Origin: Sphingomonas adhaesiva
GTDB lineage: Bacteria > Pseudomonadota > Alphaproteobacteria > Sphingomonadales > Sphingomonadaceae
NCBI RefSeq assembly: GCF_002374855.1
Contig: NZ_NWVC01000011.1
Location: forward strand, 1-54,092
Reading direction: 5' to 3'
DNA length: 54,092 bases
Made by a program: the position numbers and the translations under genes. Shown piece by piece: positions 41,546-50,357 of this stretch (position 1 is its first letter; the number at the start of each line of letters is the position of its first letter). The notes below the pieces were generated by a model. It had not been told where the DNA came from. It searched no databases and worked only from the letters and a program-made list of their open reading frames with translations.

Positions 41546-41875
41546 ATGCGAAAACATCTTGGCGTCGGTGCTGCTGTTGGCTTTCTGCTCTTTGGCAGCA
41601 CGCCGCTCCTCGCACAGGGTATCGGCCATAGCTTGTTCATGCGCGGCAAGATCGTCCGTATGGATGCGGGCGGCACAGTGGCCTGCCTGGGTAAGGCCGA
41701 TGGCGCGCACATCGGGCAGATACTCGAAGTCTATCACGCAACGCCGCGCCACCGCCGTCTTGTCGGTCATGTCGAAGTCGACCAGATTTTCGACGACCAT
41801 TATGCTCATTTCCGCGTGAGGGACGGGACGCTTCAGAAAGGCGATTGGGTGAGCCTAAAGCGCGTCCGGGCGTAA
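41546..41875 (+). CDS. Small secreted protein, QGIGH family (copy 2)
   Basis: This 109-residue paralogue of the protein at 32760 has a signal peptide (GVGAAVGFLLFGSTPLLAQ) and then QGIGHSLFMRGKIV, ACLGKADGAHIGQILEVY, RRLVGHVEVDQIFDDHYAH and DGTLQKGDWVSL. A loop of eight residues in copy 1 is missing here. Both copies sit beside genes for metal-binding secreted proteins. The family is not one I can name. AGAGGAAACAGCG before the ATG gives a good ribosome site. A hairpin at 41934-41961 may end the transcript. Confidence 0.7.
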   Translation: MRKHLGVGAAVGFLLFGSTPLLAQGIGHSLFMRGKIVRMDAGGTVACLGKADGAHIGQILEVYHATPRHRRLVGHVEVDQIFDDHYAHFRVRDGTLQKGDWVSLKRVRA

Positions 41876-42127
41876 CGCCAGAATTGGAATGCCAAGCGCC
41901 GCCCTCGCCAAAAGAAGACTCGGCCGAGTAACGCCTGTCTCGGCATAATTCCGATCAGGCGTGCGCGAATACGTTCAGGAGTCGATGAATAGTCATCGGC
42001 TCTGTTGGCGTGTCTGACCCTCAAGCCCGCGACCCCGATACCAGACTACCTTCTGCGGAACTTACTTATAGGCCACCCGGGCAAAGAGATTACTCCGTCA
42101 GGCCATCGATAGAGATGGAGTCAGGTT

Positions 42128-43648
42128 ATTTTCGAGAAGGCGATCGGGACCATTAACGCGGCGGCCTCCTTCCGACACCGCTATGATAATTTCATCGGAG
42201 GCCGCTGGAGCGCTCCTGCGGGCGGCGAGTATTTCGCCGACACGAGCCCGATCAATGGCGCCCAGATCGCAGAGTTCGCGCTGTCGACGCCGGAAGATGT
42301 CGAGCGCGCGCTCGATGCGGCGCACGCCGCCAAGGATCAATGGGCAAGGATCGCGCCCGCCGAACGCGCCAGGATTCTCAATCGCGTCGCCGACCGGCTC
42401 GAAGACAATCTGGAGTTGCTGGCACTTGCCGAGACGATCGACAATGGCAAGCCGATCCGCGAGACGCGCGCTGCCGACGTGCCGCTCGCGATCGACCATT
42501 TCCGCTACTTCGCCGGCTGCATCCGGGCGGAGGAAGGCGGCATCTCGACGATCGATGCGGACACCATCGCCTATCATTTCCGCGAGCCGCTCGGCGTCGT
42601 CGGCCAGATCATCCCGTGGAACTTCCCGCTGCTGATGGCGGCGTGGAAGATCGCCCCGGCGCTGGCGGCGGGCAACTGCACCGTCATCAAACCCGCATCC
42701 CAGACGCCGCTCACCTTGCTGATGTTCGCCGAGCTCACCGCCGACATCCTGCCGCCCGGCGTGCTCAATGTCGTTACCGGCCCGGGACGGACCGTTGGCC
42801 AGGCGATCGCCGCCAATCCGCGCATCGCCAAGGTCTCGTTCACCGGCGAGACCGTCACCGGCAAGCAGATCATGCACGCCGCGGCGGACCATCTGATCCC
42901 CCAGACGATGGAGCTTGGCGGCAAGTCGCCCAACATCTTCATGGCGGACGTGCTCGACGAGGACGATGCCTTCTTCGACAAGGCGCTCGAAGGCTTTACT
43001 TTGTTCGCCTTCAACAAGGGCGAGGTCTGTACCTGCCCGTCGCGCGCCCTGATCCATGAGTCGATCTTCGACCGCTTCATCGAGCGCGCCGTGGCGCGCG
43101 TCGCCGCGATCCGCCAGGGCGATCCGCTCGACCCGTCGGTCCAGGTCGGCGCGCAGGCGTCGGAGGACCAGCTCCACAAGATCCTGGGCTATATCGATAT
43201 CGGCAAGGCCGAGGGCGCGCAGTGTCTGGTCGGTGGCGCCAGGGCGCTGCCGGGCGGTGCGCTCGACCAGGGCTATTTCGTGCAGCCGACCGTGTTCGTG
43301 GGTCAGAACCACATGCGCATCTTCCAGGAGGAGATCTTCGGTCCCGTCCTGTCGGTCACCACGTTCAAGACGGTCGAGGAGGCGATCGTACTTGCCAATG
43401 ACACCGCCTACGGTCTTGGCGCGGGCGTCTGGACCCGGAGCGGCAACACCGCCTACCGGCTCGGCCGCGCGATCCAGGCCGGGCGGGTCTGGACCAACTG
43501 CTATCATCAGTACCCCGCCCATGCCGCCTTCGGCGGATACAAGGCATCGGGCTTCGGGCGTGAAAACCACCGGATGATGCTCGATCATTATCAGCAGACC
43601 AAGAATCTGCTCGTCTCCTATGACGAGCACGCGCTCGGCCTATTCTGA
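42128..43648 (+). CDS. Aldehyde dehydrogenase (acetaldehyde/AldB-AcoD type)
   Basis: This is a NAD(P)-dependent aldehyde dehydrogenase oxidising aldehydes to acids. Motifs are [21 protein letters not shown] for cofactor, [12 protein letters not shown], and catalytic Cys in [12 protein letters not shown]. No ATG, GTG or early TTG occurs in frame before residue ~95, though the conserved N-terminus ([16 protein letters not shown]) is encoded. ATT at 42128 has GGAG seven bases before it and gives 506 residues, the usual family length. It may be a rare ATT start or a mutated ATG. The next gene is an alcohol dehydrogenase 26 bases away, making an alcohol-to-acid pair. Confidence 0.82.
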   Translation: MFEKAIGTINAAASFRHRYDNFIGGRWSAPAGGEYFADTSPINGAQIAEFALSTPEDVERALDAAHAAKDQWARIAPAERARILNRVADRLEDNLELLALAETIDNGKPIRETRAADVPLAIDHFRYFAGCIRAEEGGISTIDADTIAYHFREPLGVVGQIIPWNFPLLMAAWKIAPALAAGNCTVIKPASQTPLTLLMFAELTADILPPGVLNVVTGPGRTVGQAIAANPRIAKVSFTGETVTGKQIMHAAADHLIPQTMELGGKSPNIFMADVLDEDDAFFDKALEGFTLFAFNKGEVCTCPSRALIHESIFDRFIERAVARVAAIRQGDPLDPSVQVGAQASEDQLHKILGYIDIGKAEGAQCLVGGARALPGGALDQGYFVQPTVFVGQNHMRIFQEEIFGPVLSVTTFKTVEEAIVLANDTAYGLGAGVWTRSGNTAYRLGRAIQAGRVWTNCYHQYPAHAAFGGYKASGFGRENHRMMLDHYQQTKNLLVSYDEHALGLF

Positions 43649-43674
43649 CCCCCCGCTTAAAAGGAGAAACGGAC

Positions 43675-44700
43675 ATGGCGAAAACCATGAAGGCGGCGGT
43701 CGTCCGCGAATTTGGCAAGCCCCTGGTCATCGAGGACGCGCCGATCCCGACGGTCGGCCCCGGGCAGGTCCTGGTCAAGATTGCGGCAACCGGCGTGTGC
43801 CATACCGACCTGCACGCGGCAGAAGGGGACTGGCCGGTCAAGCCCAACCCGCCCTTCATTCCTGGCCATGAGGGCGTCGGGCATGTCGCCGCCGTTGGTG
43901 CCGGCGTCACCCATGTGAAGGAAGGCGACCGGGTCGGTGTGCCCTGGCTCTACACCGCCTGCGGGCACTGCGTGCATTGCCTGGGTGGCTGGGAGACGCT
44001 TTGCCACGAACAGCAGAACACCGGCTATTCGGTCAATGGCAGCTTTGCCGAATATGTCCTCGCCGATCCCAACTATGTTGGTCACCTTCCCGACAATGTC
44101 GACTTCCTCGACATTGCGCCGATCCTCTGCGCGGGCGTCACCGTCTACAAGGGATTGAAGGCCACCGAGGCCCGACCCGGCGAGTGGGTGGTCGTCTCCG
44201 GCATTGGCGGGCTCGGCCACATGGCGGTGCAATATGCCCGAGCCATGGGTCTCAATGTGGCCGCGGTCGACATCGACGATAGCAAGCTCGACCTCGCTAC
44301 ACGCCTTGGCGCCACACTGACGGTCAACGCGCGCAACGAGGACCCTTCGGCAGCGCTCAAGAAAGCCATTGGCGGCGCGCACGGGGCGCTGGTGACCGCC
44401 GTTTCGCCCAAGGCGTTCCAGCAGGCGCTCGGCATGGTCCGGCGCGGCGGCACGGTCGCGCTCAACGGCCTGCCGCCGGGCGACTTCCCGTTGTCGATCT
44501 TCGACACCGTGCTGAACGGCATTACCGTGCGCGGCTCGATCGTCGGCACGCGGCTCGATCTGCTCGAGGCACTGGCGTTCGCCGGCGAGGGCAAGGTCAA
44601 GGCCACGGTCCATGCAGACAAGCTGGAGAACATCAACGACGTCTTCTCCCGCATGCATCATGGCGACATCGAGGGCCGGATCATCCTCGACCTCGCCTGA
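43675..44700 (+). CDS. adhP: Zinc-dependent alcohol dehydrogenase AdhP
   Basis: This 341-residue medium-chain dehydrogenase has zinc ligands in [15 protein letters not shown] and PGHEGVG. The structural-zinc Cys cluster region is [15 protein letters not shown], and the NAD loop is [15 protein letters not shown]. It interconverts primary alcohols and aldehydes with NAD. A clear AAAAGGAGAAA ribosome site precedes the ATG. With the aldehyde dehydrogenase upstream it forms an ethanol to acetate route, which could feed the acetate kinase/PHA genes at the other end of the window, though that link is only inference. Confidence 0.92.
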   Translation: MAKTMKAAVVREFGKPLVIEDAPIPTVGPGQVLVKIAATGVCHTDLHAAEGDWPVKPNPPFIPGHEGVGHVAAVGAGVTHVKEGDRVGVPWLYTACGHCVHCLGGWETLCHEQQNTGYSVNGSFAEYVLADPNYVGHLPDNVDFLDIAPILCAGVTVYKGLKATEARPGEWVVVSGIGGLGHMAVQYARAMGLNVAAVDIDDSKLDLATRLGATLTVNARNEDPSAALKKAIGGAHGALVTAVSPKAFQQALGMVRRGGTVALNGLPPGDFPLSIFDTVLNGITVRGSIVGTRLDLLEALAFAGEGKVKATVHADKLENINDVFSRMHHGDIEGRIILDLA

Positions 44701-44725
44701 AGCCGACTTCGCGAAAGTACAGTTC

Positions 44726-46432
44726 ATGTCTCCCTTACATATCCGGCCGATCGCGCGGCGCCGTTTCGTCCAGGGGCTGGCGATCGGCGGCGCGGTCGCC
44801 GGTTTCGCCCCGGCGCTTCTCGCGCGATCCGCCCCAGTCTCGCCCGCTGAGCTGAGCGGGACCGAGTTCGACCTCGAGATCGCCGAGCTGCCGGTCAACT
44901 TCACCGGCAAGCGCCGTATCGCGACCGCCGTGAACGGCAGCGTGCCCGCGCCGGTCCTGCGCCTGCGCGAAGGCGACACGGTCACGCTGCGCGTGCGCAA
45001 CGGCCTCAAGGAGATGTCGAGCATCCATTGGCACGGCATCATCGTGCCGGCGGAGATGGACGGCGTGCCCGGCATCAGCTTTGCCGGCATCGCGCCGGGC
45101 GAGACCTTCACCTATCGCTTCGAGGTCCGCCAGAGCGGAACCTACTGGTATCACGCTCACACGCTCGCCGAGCAGACGGGACTCTATGGAGCGATCATCG
45201 TGGAGCCGAAACAGGCGCCGGCGGCGCGGGCGCCCGATCGCGATTATTGCATCGTGCTCAGCGACTGGTCGGACGAGCCGCCGCTGCAGATCTTCCTCAA
45301 TCTCAAGAAGCAGAGCAACTACTATAATTTTGCGCAGCCGACCGCCGGCGACTTCCTCAAGGATGTCGGCGCCATGGGCCTTGGCAAGGCGCTCGAGCGG
45401 CGGCGGATGTGGAACAGCTCGCGGATGAACCCGACCGACTACAGCGATGTCTCTGCCGCGACCTATACCTATCTGATGAACGGCGCGCCGCCCGCCGGCA
45501 ACTGGACCGGTATCGCCGCGCCCGGCGAGCGCGTGCGCCTGCGCTTCGTCGGCGCGGGGACGGCGACGTTCTTCGACGTGCGGATCCCCGGGGTCGAGCT
45601 GACGGTCGTATCGACCGACGGGCAGCCGGTCGAACCGGTCACGGTCGAGGAGTTCCGGATCGGCCCGGGCGAGACCTATGACGTCGAGTTCACCATGCCC
45701 GAGGGCGGCGCCCGCACCATCTTCGCGCAGGCGATCGATCGGAGCGGCTATGCCCGCGGCACGATCGCACCGGCTCCGGGCATGGCGGCAGCCGTGCCGC
45801 CGCTCGATGCCCGGACCTGGCTCGAGCCGGTCGACATGATGGGCGCGATGGCGACGATGGGCGCAATGGGAGGCGACGCGCATGCCGGGCACGGCATGAC
45901 CGAGATGCCGGCCAGGGCACAGCACGCCCGCACCGAATATGGCGCCAATACCGACATGCGCGTCGACTATCCCCGCACCAATCTCGACGATCCGGGCGCC
46001 GGGCTGCGCGGGCGCGACTGGCGCGTGCTGACGCTGGTCGACCTGCGCACGCCGGGCGGCGATCCCGACCCGCGCGAGCCCGAGCGCGATATCGAGCTGC
46101 ATCTGACGGGCAATATGGAACGGTTCATCTGGTCGCTCGACGGCATCAAGCTCAACGATTCCAGGCCGCTCCATTTTAGGCCGAACGAGCGGCTGCGCGT
46201 CACCTTCGTCAACGACACGATGATGGCGCATCCGATGCATCTGCACGGCATGTGGAGCGATGTCGAAGGCCCGGACGGCGCCTTCCAGGTCCGCAAGCAT
46301 ACGGTCGTGGTCCAGCCCGCCCAGCGGGTGAGCTTCCGCGTCACCGCCGATGCCTTGGGTCGATGGGCCTTTCACTGCCATCTGCTCTATCACATGGCGG
46401 CCGGCATGTTCCGGGAGGTGGTGGTCGCATGA
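44726..46432 (+). CDS. copA: Multicopper oxidase CopA (copper resistance)
   Basis: This 568-residue periplasmic oxidase has a Tat leader (RRRFVQGLAIGGAVAG). All four copper motifs are present: SSIHWHGIIVP, TYWYHAHT, HPMHLHGMW and WAFHCHLLYHMAAGM. A Met-rich segment near residues 370-400 (MMGAMATMGAMGGDAHAGHGM) is typical of copper-resistance oxidases. It oxidises Cu(I) to less toxic Cu(II). Start ATG at 44726; the stop overlaps copB as ATGA. It starts only 25 bases after adhP. It is the intact counterpart of the fragment at 12473. Confidence 0.93.
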   Translation: MSPLHIRPIARRRFVQGLAIGGAVAGFAPALLARSAPVSPAELSGTEFDLEIAELPVNFTGKRRIATAVNGSVPAPVLRLREGDTVTLRVRNGLKEMSSIHWHGIIVPAEMDGVPGISFAGIAPGETFTYRFEVRQSGTYWYHAHTLAEQTGLYGAIIVEPKQAPAARAPDRDYCIVLSDWSDEPPLQIFLNLKKQSNYYNFAQPTAGDFLKDVGAMGLGKALERRRMWNSSRMNPTDYSDVSAATYTYLMNGAPPAGNWTGIAAPGERVRLRFVGAGTATFFDVRIPGVELTVVSTDGQPVEPVTVEEFRIGPGETYDVEFTMPEGGARTIFAQAIDRSGYARGTIAPAPGMAAAVPPLDARTWLEPVDMMGAMATMGAMGGDAHAGHGMTEMPARAQHARTEYGANTDMRVDYPRTNLDDPGAGLRGRDWRVLTLVDLRTPGGDPDPREPERDIELHLTGNMERFIWSLDGIKLNDSRPLHFRPNERLRVTFVNDTMMAHPMHLHGMWSDVEGPDGAFQVRKHTVVVQPAQRVSFRVTADALGRWAFHCHLLYHMAAGMFREVVVA

Positions 46433-47415
46433 TCCGGATTTTCCCCTCGCGCGGCATTGCTCTTGGCGCTGCCCTCTTCCTGGCGCCGGCGATCACGGCT
46501 CCCGCTCTCGCGCAGGATGCCTCGCCCCCGTCGCTCGCCACCACCCCTGCCCAAACGGCCACTCCCGCTCCGCACACCCCTTCCGCGCAAGGCTCTCAGG
46601 ACCATGCGGGCATGGACATGCCGGGCATGGATATGACCGACACGAAGGCGTCCGGTAACGGCGCCACGATGGAGATGGGCTCGATGCAGGGTGGCAAGGC
46701 CCCGCCCGACGCGCGCAACTCGGACGATTATGCCGACGGCTACCGCAACTCGACGCTGCCGGGCTATGAGATGGCCGACAAGCTCTCGATCCCCAGGATA
46801 CTTCTGGATGAGCTCGAGTTCACCAGCGGCAACGAGGGTCAGGGCGTGGGCTGGACCGTGCTCGGGACCAAGGGTCAGGACAATGACAAGCTCTGGCTGC
46901 GCAGCCAGGGGCTCAAGAACTCCCGCGACCAACGTCTCGATCCGGAGAGCAGCGTCGAGGCGCTGTGGTGGCACAGCAAGAACCCGTTCTGGGGCACGCT
47001 GCTCGGGGTCAGGCAGGATCTCGGCAAGGGCGCGACGACGTGGCTGGCCGCCGGCGTCGAGGGACTGGCGCCTTATTGGCTCGACGTCCAGCTCACCGGC
47101 TATGTAGGAACCGATGGGCGTCTCGCGGCGCGCGCCAAGGCCTCCTATGAGGTCCTGTTCACCAATCGGTTGATCCTCACGCCGCAGGTAGAGACCAATA
47201 TCTATTCGAAGCGGTCGAGAGATCGGCAGCTCGGCAGCGGTTTCAGCAATGTCGAGCTGAGCGGGCGGTTGCGCTACGAGGTGTCGCGCAAGTTCGCGCC
47301 CTATATCGGCTTTGTCTGGGAGCGCGCATTTGACGGCACGGCCGATTTCCGTCGCCTGCGCGGGGAAGGGCCTTCGGAACACAGGCTGGTGATCGGCTTG
47401 CGCGCCTGGTGGTGA
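46429..47415 (+). CDS. copB: Outer-membrane copper resistance protein CopB
   Basis: This 328-residue protein has a signal peptide (GIALGAALFLAPAITAPALAQ), a Met-rich segment (MDMPGMDMTDTK; GATMEMGSMQGG), and a C-terminal beta-barrel domain of the CopB family (LLDELEFTSGNEG; RSQGLKNSRD; EALWWHSKNPFWGTLLGVRQD; PYIGFVWERAFDGTA) ending in the aromatic AWW. It binds copper and sits in the outer membrane, working with CopA. The start overlaps the copA stop and the end overlaps the MFS start, so this is a tight operon. Confidence 0.92.
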   Translation: MIRIFPSRGIALGAALFLAPAITAPALAQDASPPSLATTPAQTATPAPHTPSAQGSQDHAGMDMPGMDMTDTKASGNGATMEMGSMQGGKAPPDARNSDDYADGYRNSTLPGYEMADKLSIPRILLDELEFTSGNEGQGVGWTVLGTKGQDNDKLWLRSQGLKNSRDQRLDPESSVEALWWHSKNPFWGTLLGVRQDLGKGATTWLAAGVEGLAPYWLDVQLTGYVGTDGRLAARAKASYEVLFTNRLILTPQVETNIYSKRSRDRQLGSGFSNVELSGRLRYEVSRKFAPYIGFVWERAFDGTADFRRLRGEGPSEHRLVIGLRAWW

Positions 47416-48650
47416 TCCGCGGATGGCGACTTGAGGGATCGACCGCGAACGCGCCGCGTGACAAGGCTGGATCGCAAGCCAACGGTCGCTGGCCGGCCTC
47501 CTTTTTCGTCTTGCTGCTCGCGGCGGCTGCGGCGTCGGCGGGACAGACGGCCATTCTCGCCTTCCTTCCGACACTGGTCGACCCGGCTCGTGGCGCGCTA
47601 TCGTCAAGCGCTCATGATTTTCATGTCGCGAGCCTGACCGCGGTCCACCCCCTGGCTGCCTTGCTGGCGGCGCCGCTCTGGGGCTGGATCGCGGACCGGG
47701 TCGACTATCGGGCGATGTTGCGCGCAGCGCTGGTCATCCTCGCGCTGGTGACCGCGCCGATCGGTCTCGTCGGGCTGCCTGAGCTTTATGCATTGCGCCT
47801 GGTGGCGGGGACGGCGGCGGCCGCCATCATACCGCTGGGATTGCTCTGCGCGAGCTTTGCCGCAAGCGGGCGCGCGGACCAGGCGCGGCGCTTCACCTGG
47901 CTGACCGCCTTCGTGTTTCTGGGCGATCTCACCGGTCCGCTGGTGGCGGAGGTCTCGGCCGCGATCCTGCCCCGCGCTCCCCTCATGATCCTCGCTCTCG
48001 GCATCGGTGCCGTCGGGGCGGCGCTTTGCGCCGTGCGTCTGCCGCGCTGGTGTGCACCTTGCATCGATGGCGGAGACCTGCCCGCGCCGACGCTTGGTGC
48101 GACGTTGATCCTGCTTTTCGTCACGATCGTCGCGGGCGGCGGGCTGGCGGCGATGCATGTCAATCTCCTTTTGACGCGGAGCGCCATTTCGCTGAGCCGC
48201 GAGGAGATCGCCTGGATGCTCAGTCTTTGCGGATTGGGTATGCTGGCGGCACAGATCTTCCATGGGAGGCTCGATTGGCTGGTGACCATGCCGAGGCGGC
48301 TTGCGGGGCTGACGCTCGGCCTGCTGGCTGCGGCGCTCTTCCTGTTCCCTGTCGCCGCGAGCATGGCCGAGCTCAGTGGGATCATCGTTGCTGCCGGCTG
48401 GAGCTCGGCAACCCTTCGATTGGTCACCAGCTTCTGGATCAGCGGTGCGGCAGCCCCTTCGGGTCTGAAGCTCGGTTTCCAGCATTCCGCCGCCAGCACC
48501 GGGCAGGCGCTCGCGCCGCTGGCGATCGCCATCGTCGCTCCCGGGGCGCAGCCGCTCGTCCTGTGGGGGATTGGTGGTCTGTCGCTGGCACTTATTGTGT
48601 CCCTGCCGCTAGCCTGGAGGCCGCCCGCCATCGTAAAATCATCTGCGTGA
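47409..48650 (+). CDS. MFS transporter
   Basis: This 413-residue major facilitator protein has about twelve helices. The loop 2-3 signature is PLWGWIADRVDYRAML. It shows PLGLLCASFAASGRADQARRF, and the second half repeats a similar helix pattern. The start is GTG overlapping copB. Substrate is unknown: MFS genes placed after copAB may export copper chelates or other stress compounds, but this is not shown by sequence. Residues ~1-25 are hydrophilic and may not all be used. Confidence 0.78.
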   Translation: MVIRGWRLEGSTANAPRDKAGSQANGRWPASFFVLLLAAAAASAGQTAILAFLPTLVDPARGALSSSAHDFHVASLTAVHPLAALLAAPLWGWIADRVDYRAMLRAALVILALVTAPIGLVGLPELYALRLVAGTAAAAIIPLGLLCASFAASGRADQARRFTWLTAFVFLGDLTGPLVAEVSAAILPRAPLMILALGIGAVGAALCAVRLPRWCAPCIDGGDLPAPTLGATLILLFVTIVAGGGLAAMHVNLLLTRSAISLSREEIAWMLSLCGLGMLAAQIFHGRLDWLVTMPRRLAGLTLGLLAAALFLFPVAASMAELSGIIVAAGWSSATLRLVTSFWISGAAAPSGLKLGFQHSAASTGQALAPLAIAIVAPGAQPLVLWGIGGLSLALIVSLPLAWRPPAIVKSSA

Positions 48651-48651
48651 T

Positions 48652-48678
48652 GAGGGGAGGGGCGCATTGATGCGTATA
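48652..48678 (+). promoter_or_regulatory. Putative ECF sigma promoter before DUF411 copy 2
   Basis: GAGGGG (48652-48657), 14 bases, GCGTATA (48672-48678), 52 bases before the DUF411 start. It is the fourth strong copy of the pattern and 36 kb from the sigma gene, which argues against simple local duplication. Confidence 0.7.
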
Positions 48679-48729
48679 GAAAAGGAGGGGCCACTGCCCC
48701 ATGCTTATCGTTCTTCCGGGAGTCATTTT

Positions 48730-49167
48730 ATGAAGACCCGCCTATCCGCCGCCTTGCTGTTCCTCGCCATGCCTGGCGTGGCGCTTGCGGCCAGTGATGT
48801 CGTTGTCCACCGGGATCCGGGATGTGGATGTTGCGAGAAGTGGGCGCAGGCCGTGCGCGCGAAGCTGGGACGCAAGGTCGTCATGCGTGACGATGCGTCG
48901 CGCAGCGAGCTTCAGCGCAGGGCCGGCATGCCCCGGAGGCTGGCATCCTGCCACAGCGCGATCGTCGATGGCTATATGATCGAGGGCCATGTCCCGATAT
49001 CCGACGTCAAGCGCTTGCTGGCGACCCGTCCTGCGGGCGTCAAAGGCATTGCGGTTGCGGGGATGCCGATCGGTTCGGAGGGCATGGAAGTGGCAGGCGC
49101 TGCCCGCCAACCCTATACGGTGGTGGTCTTCGGCAGCGCCGGTCAGCGAATTTTCGCCCGCCATTGA
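48730..49167 (+). CDS. DUF411 periplasmic metal-binding protein (copy 2)
   Basis: This 145-residue DUF411 protein has a signal peptide (LSAALLFLAMPGVALA) and the signature VHRDPGCGCCEKW. Later elements are RLASCHSAIVDG, EGHVPISDVKRLL and VAGMPIGSEGME, and it ends in QRIFARH. It shares motifs and length with the copy at 31542. ATG at 48730 begins the signal; an upstream ATG lies inside the promoter region. It probably binds copper in the periplasm. It is the last metal gene before a recombination scar. Confidence 0.85.
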   Translation: MKTRLSAALLFLAMPGVALAASDVVVHRDPGCGCCEKWAQAVRAKLGRKVVMRDDASRSELQRRAGMPRRLASCHSAIVDGYMIEGHVPISDVKRLLATRPAGVKGIAVAGMPIGSEGMEVAGAARQPYTVVVFGSAGQRIFARH

Positions 49168-49418
49168 TATCGCGCGGTTTGCAGCATCCTGCAGAATTGC
49201 CCGGTGGTAGAGGACCCCGCTGTCGAGTGTAGAACCTTGTGTCAAGCGAGCTGAAGGCGTCCCTGCCTACACTGGAAAAGCAACGATTTGTCTTGTAAGT
49301 CGTGGTCGTCTCCCTGATTTGCCTGAATTTGGCGCAAAATGTGGGAACGATTGTGGGACCGTTTGCCCACCGAAAGTGTGGGAACGGCCCCAACATTCCC
49401 GATCAGGGCCCCGAACCG
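49168..49418 (+). other. Intergenic region with element-end-like repeats
   Basis: No gene is seen. GTGGGAAC-like words recur (GTGGGAACGATT, GTGTGGGAACGG), which could be part of an attachment or regulatory region for the integrase remnant that follows. Confidence 0.35.
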
Positions 49419-49493
49419 ATGGCACTCACAGCATTGAAGGGGAAAAACGCGAAGCCCGGTCGCCATGTCGATAGCCGGGGGCTTTGCCTGATT
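49419..49493 (+). pseudogene. Integrase N-terminal remnant (DUF4102 type)
   Basis: The ATG and next ~25 codons (MALTALKGKNAKPGRH, then GLCLI) match the beginning of P4-type phage/island integrases. The similarity stops abruptly after 25 residues and the remaining ~375 residues are absent. It marks where an integrated element was lost or replaced, just beside the toxin-antitoxin genes. Confidence 0.65.
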
Positions 49494-49542
49494 GCACTTT
49501 GCGTTCGCTTGCATTACATCGTCATGCAGAAAGGAAATCGAC

Positions 49543-49806
49543 ATGGCCGCAAACGCTCTTGTGCAGACCCGGATCGACGGAGCGGTGAAGGAGGAAGCCG
49601 CGACCGTGCTGGCGGCTATGGGACTGACCGTCTCCGATGCCGTGCGCCTGATGCTGACCCGCGTTGCGCGCGACAAGGCCTTGCCGTTTGAACCGCTGGT
49701 CCCCAATGCCGAGACGATCGAGGCCATGAAGGAAGCGCGCGAGGGAAAGGGCAAGCGGTTCGCCACGGTGGCCGACCTGATGGCCGACCTCAATGCGGAC
49801 GATTGA
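49543..49806 (+). CDS. dinJ: RelB/DinJ-family antitoxin
   Basis: This 87-residue protein has the ribbon-helix-helix N-terminus of DinJ/RelB antitoxins (VQTRIDGAVKEEAATVLAAMGLTVSDAVRLMLTRV), then the PFEPLVPNAETIEAMKEAR segment that wraps the toxin. It neutralises the YafQ-like toxin and represses the operon. AAAGGAAATCGAC precedes the ATG. The end overlaps the toxin start by 14 bases. The pair would stabilise the plasmid by post-segregational killing. Confidence 0.92.
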   Translation: MAANALVQTRIDGAVKEEAATVLAAMGLTVSDAVRLMLTRVARDKALPFEPLVPNAETIEAMKEAREGKGKRFATVADLMADLNADD

Positions 49807-50074
49807 ACGCTTCGGGCGGTTCAAGCGCGACTACAAGCGGGAAAAGAAGGGGCAGCACGCCAAGACGCTGGACGCTGACCTGATCCCGATCATCGAGGCG
49901 CTGGCATCCGACGAGCCGCTTGAACCGCGCCACCGCGACCATGCGCTGACCGGCGACTGGCGCGACCATCGCGATTGCCACATAAAGCCCGACCTCGTGC
50001 TGATCTACCGCAAGCCCGATGACGACACCTTGCAGCTTGTGCGCTTGGGATCGCACGCGGAATTGGGTTGGTGA
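49793..50074 (+). CDS. yafQ: YafQ-family mRNA interferase toxin
   Basis: This 93-residue RelE/YafQ-type toxin cleaves mRNA on the ribosome. Family features are RFKRDYKREKKGQH, LEPRHRDHALTGDW, RDCHIKPDLVLIYRK and the C-terminal LVRLGSHAELG, with several His available for catalysis as in YafQ. Its start overlaps the antitoxin gene. Length is normal and the frame is intact, so it is probably active. Confidence 0.92.
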   Translation: MRTIERFGRFKRDYKREKKGQHAKTLDADLIPIIEALASDEPLEPRHRDHALTGDWRDHRDCHIKPDLVLIYRKPDDDTLQLVRLGSHAELGW

Positions 50075-50357
50075 CGCCCGCGCATGGCGAGCTTATACGT
50101 TTGTCGGGTATGTCAGCCAGAGGCACGATTACGGGTTAAGTGTGATCAACGAGCATCCGATGCCAACAAGCTTTTGCAGAAGACATCAATCGCAGAGATG
50201 CATTCGGCAGGCGCTGCTTGAAACAAAAATGAGGGCCATAAATCACTTTCACCCTCAAATTCTGACAGATTTGCCGTTAGTTCACGACTGGTGAGCGAGA
50301 AATGAGCCGATCGCGTTGGGCTTGAAGAGCCGACCGCTCGCTCCACCGTCGTGACCC
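50075..50357. other. Gap between TA module and permease
   Basis: This is 283 bases without a convincing gene. Base composition is less GC-rich than the flanks. No hairpin or promoter stands out. Confidence 0.4.

Noticed and set aside
42098..43630. 510-codon ORF opposite the aldehyde dehydrogenase gene
   Set aside because: It is a shadow frame; the plus strand holds the conserved catalytic motifs.
44735..46393. 552-codon ORF opposite copA
   Set aside because: It is a shadow of the multicopper oxidase gene and has no recognisable domain.
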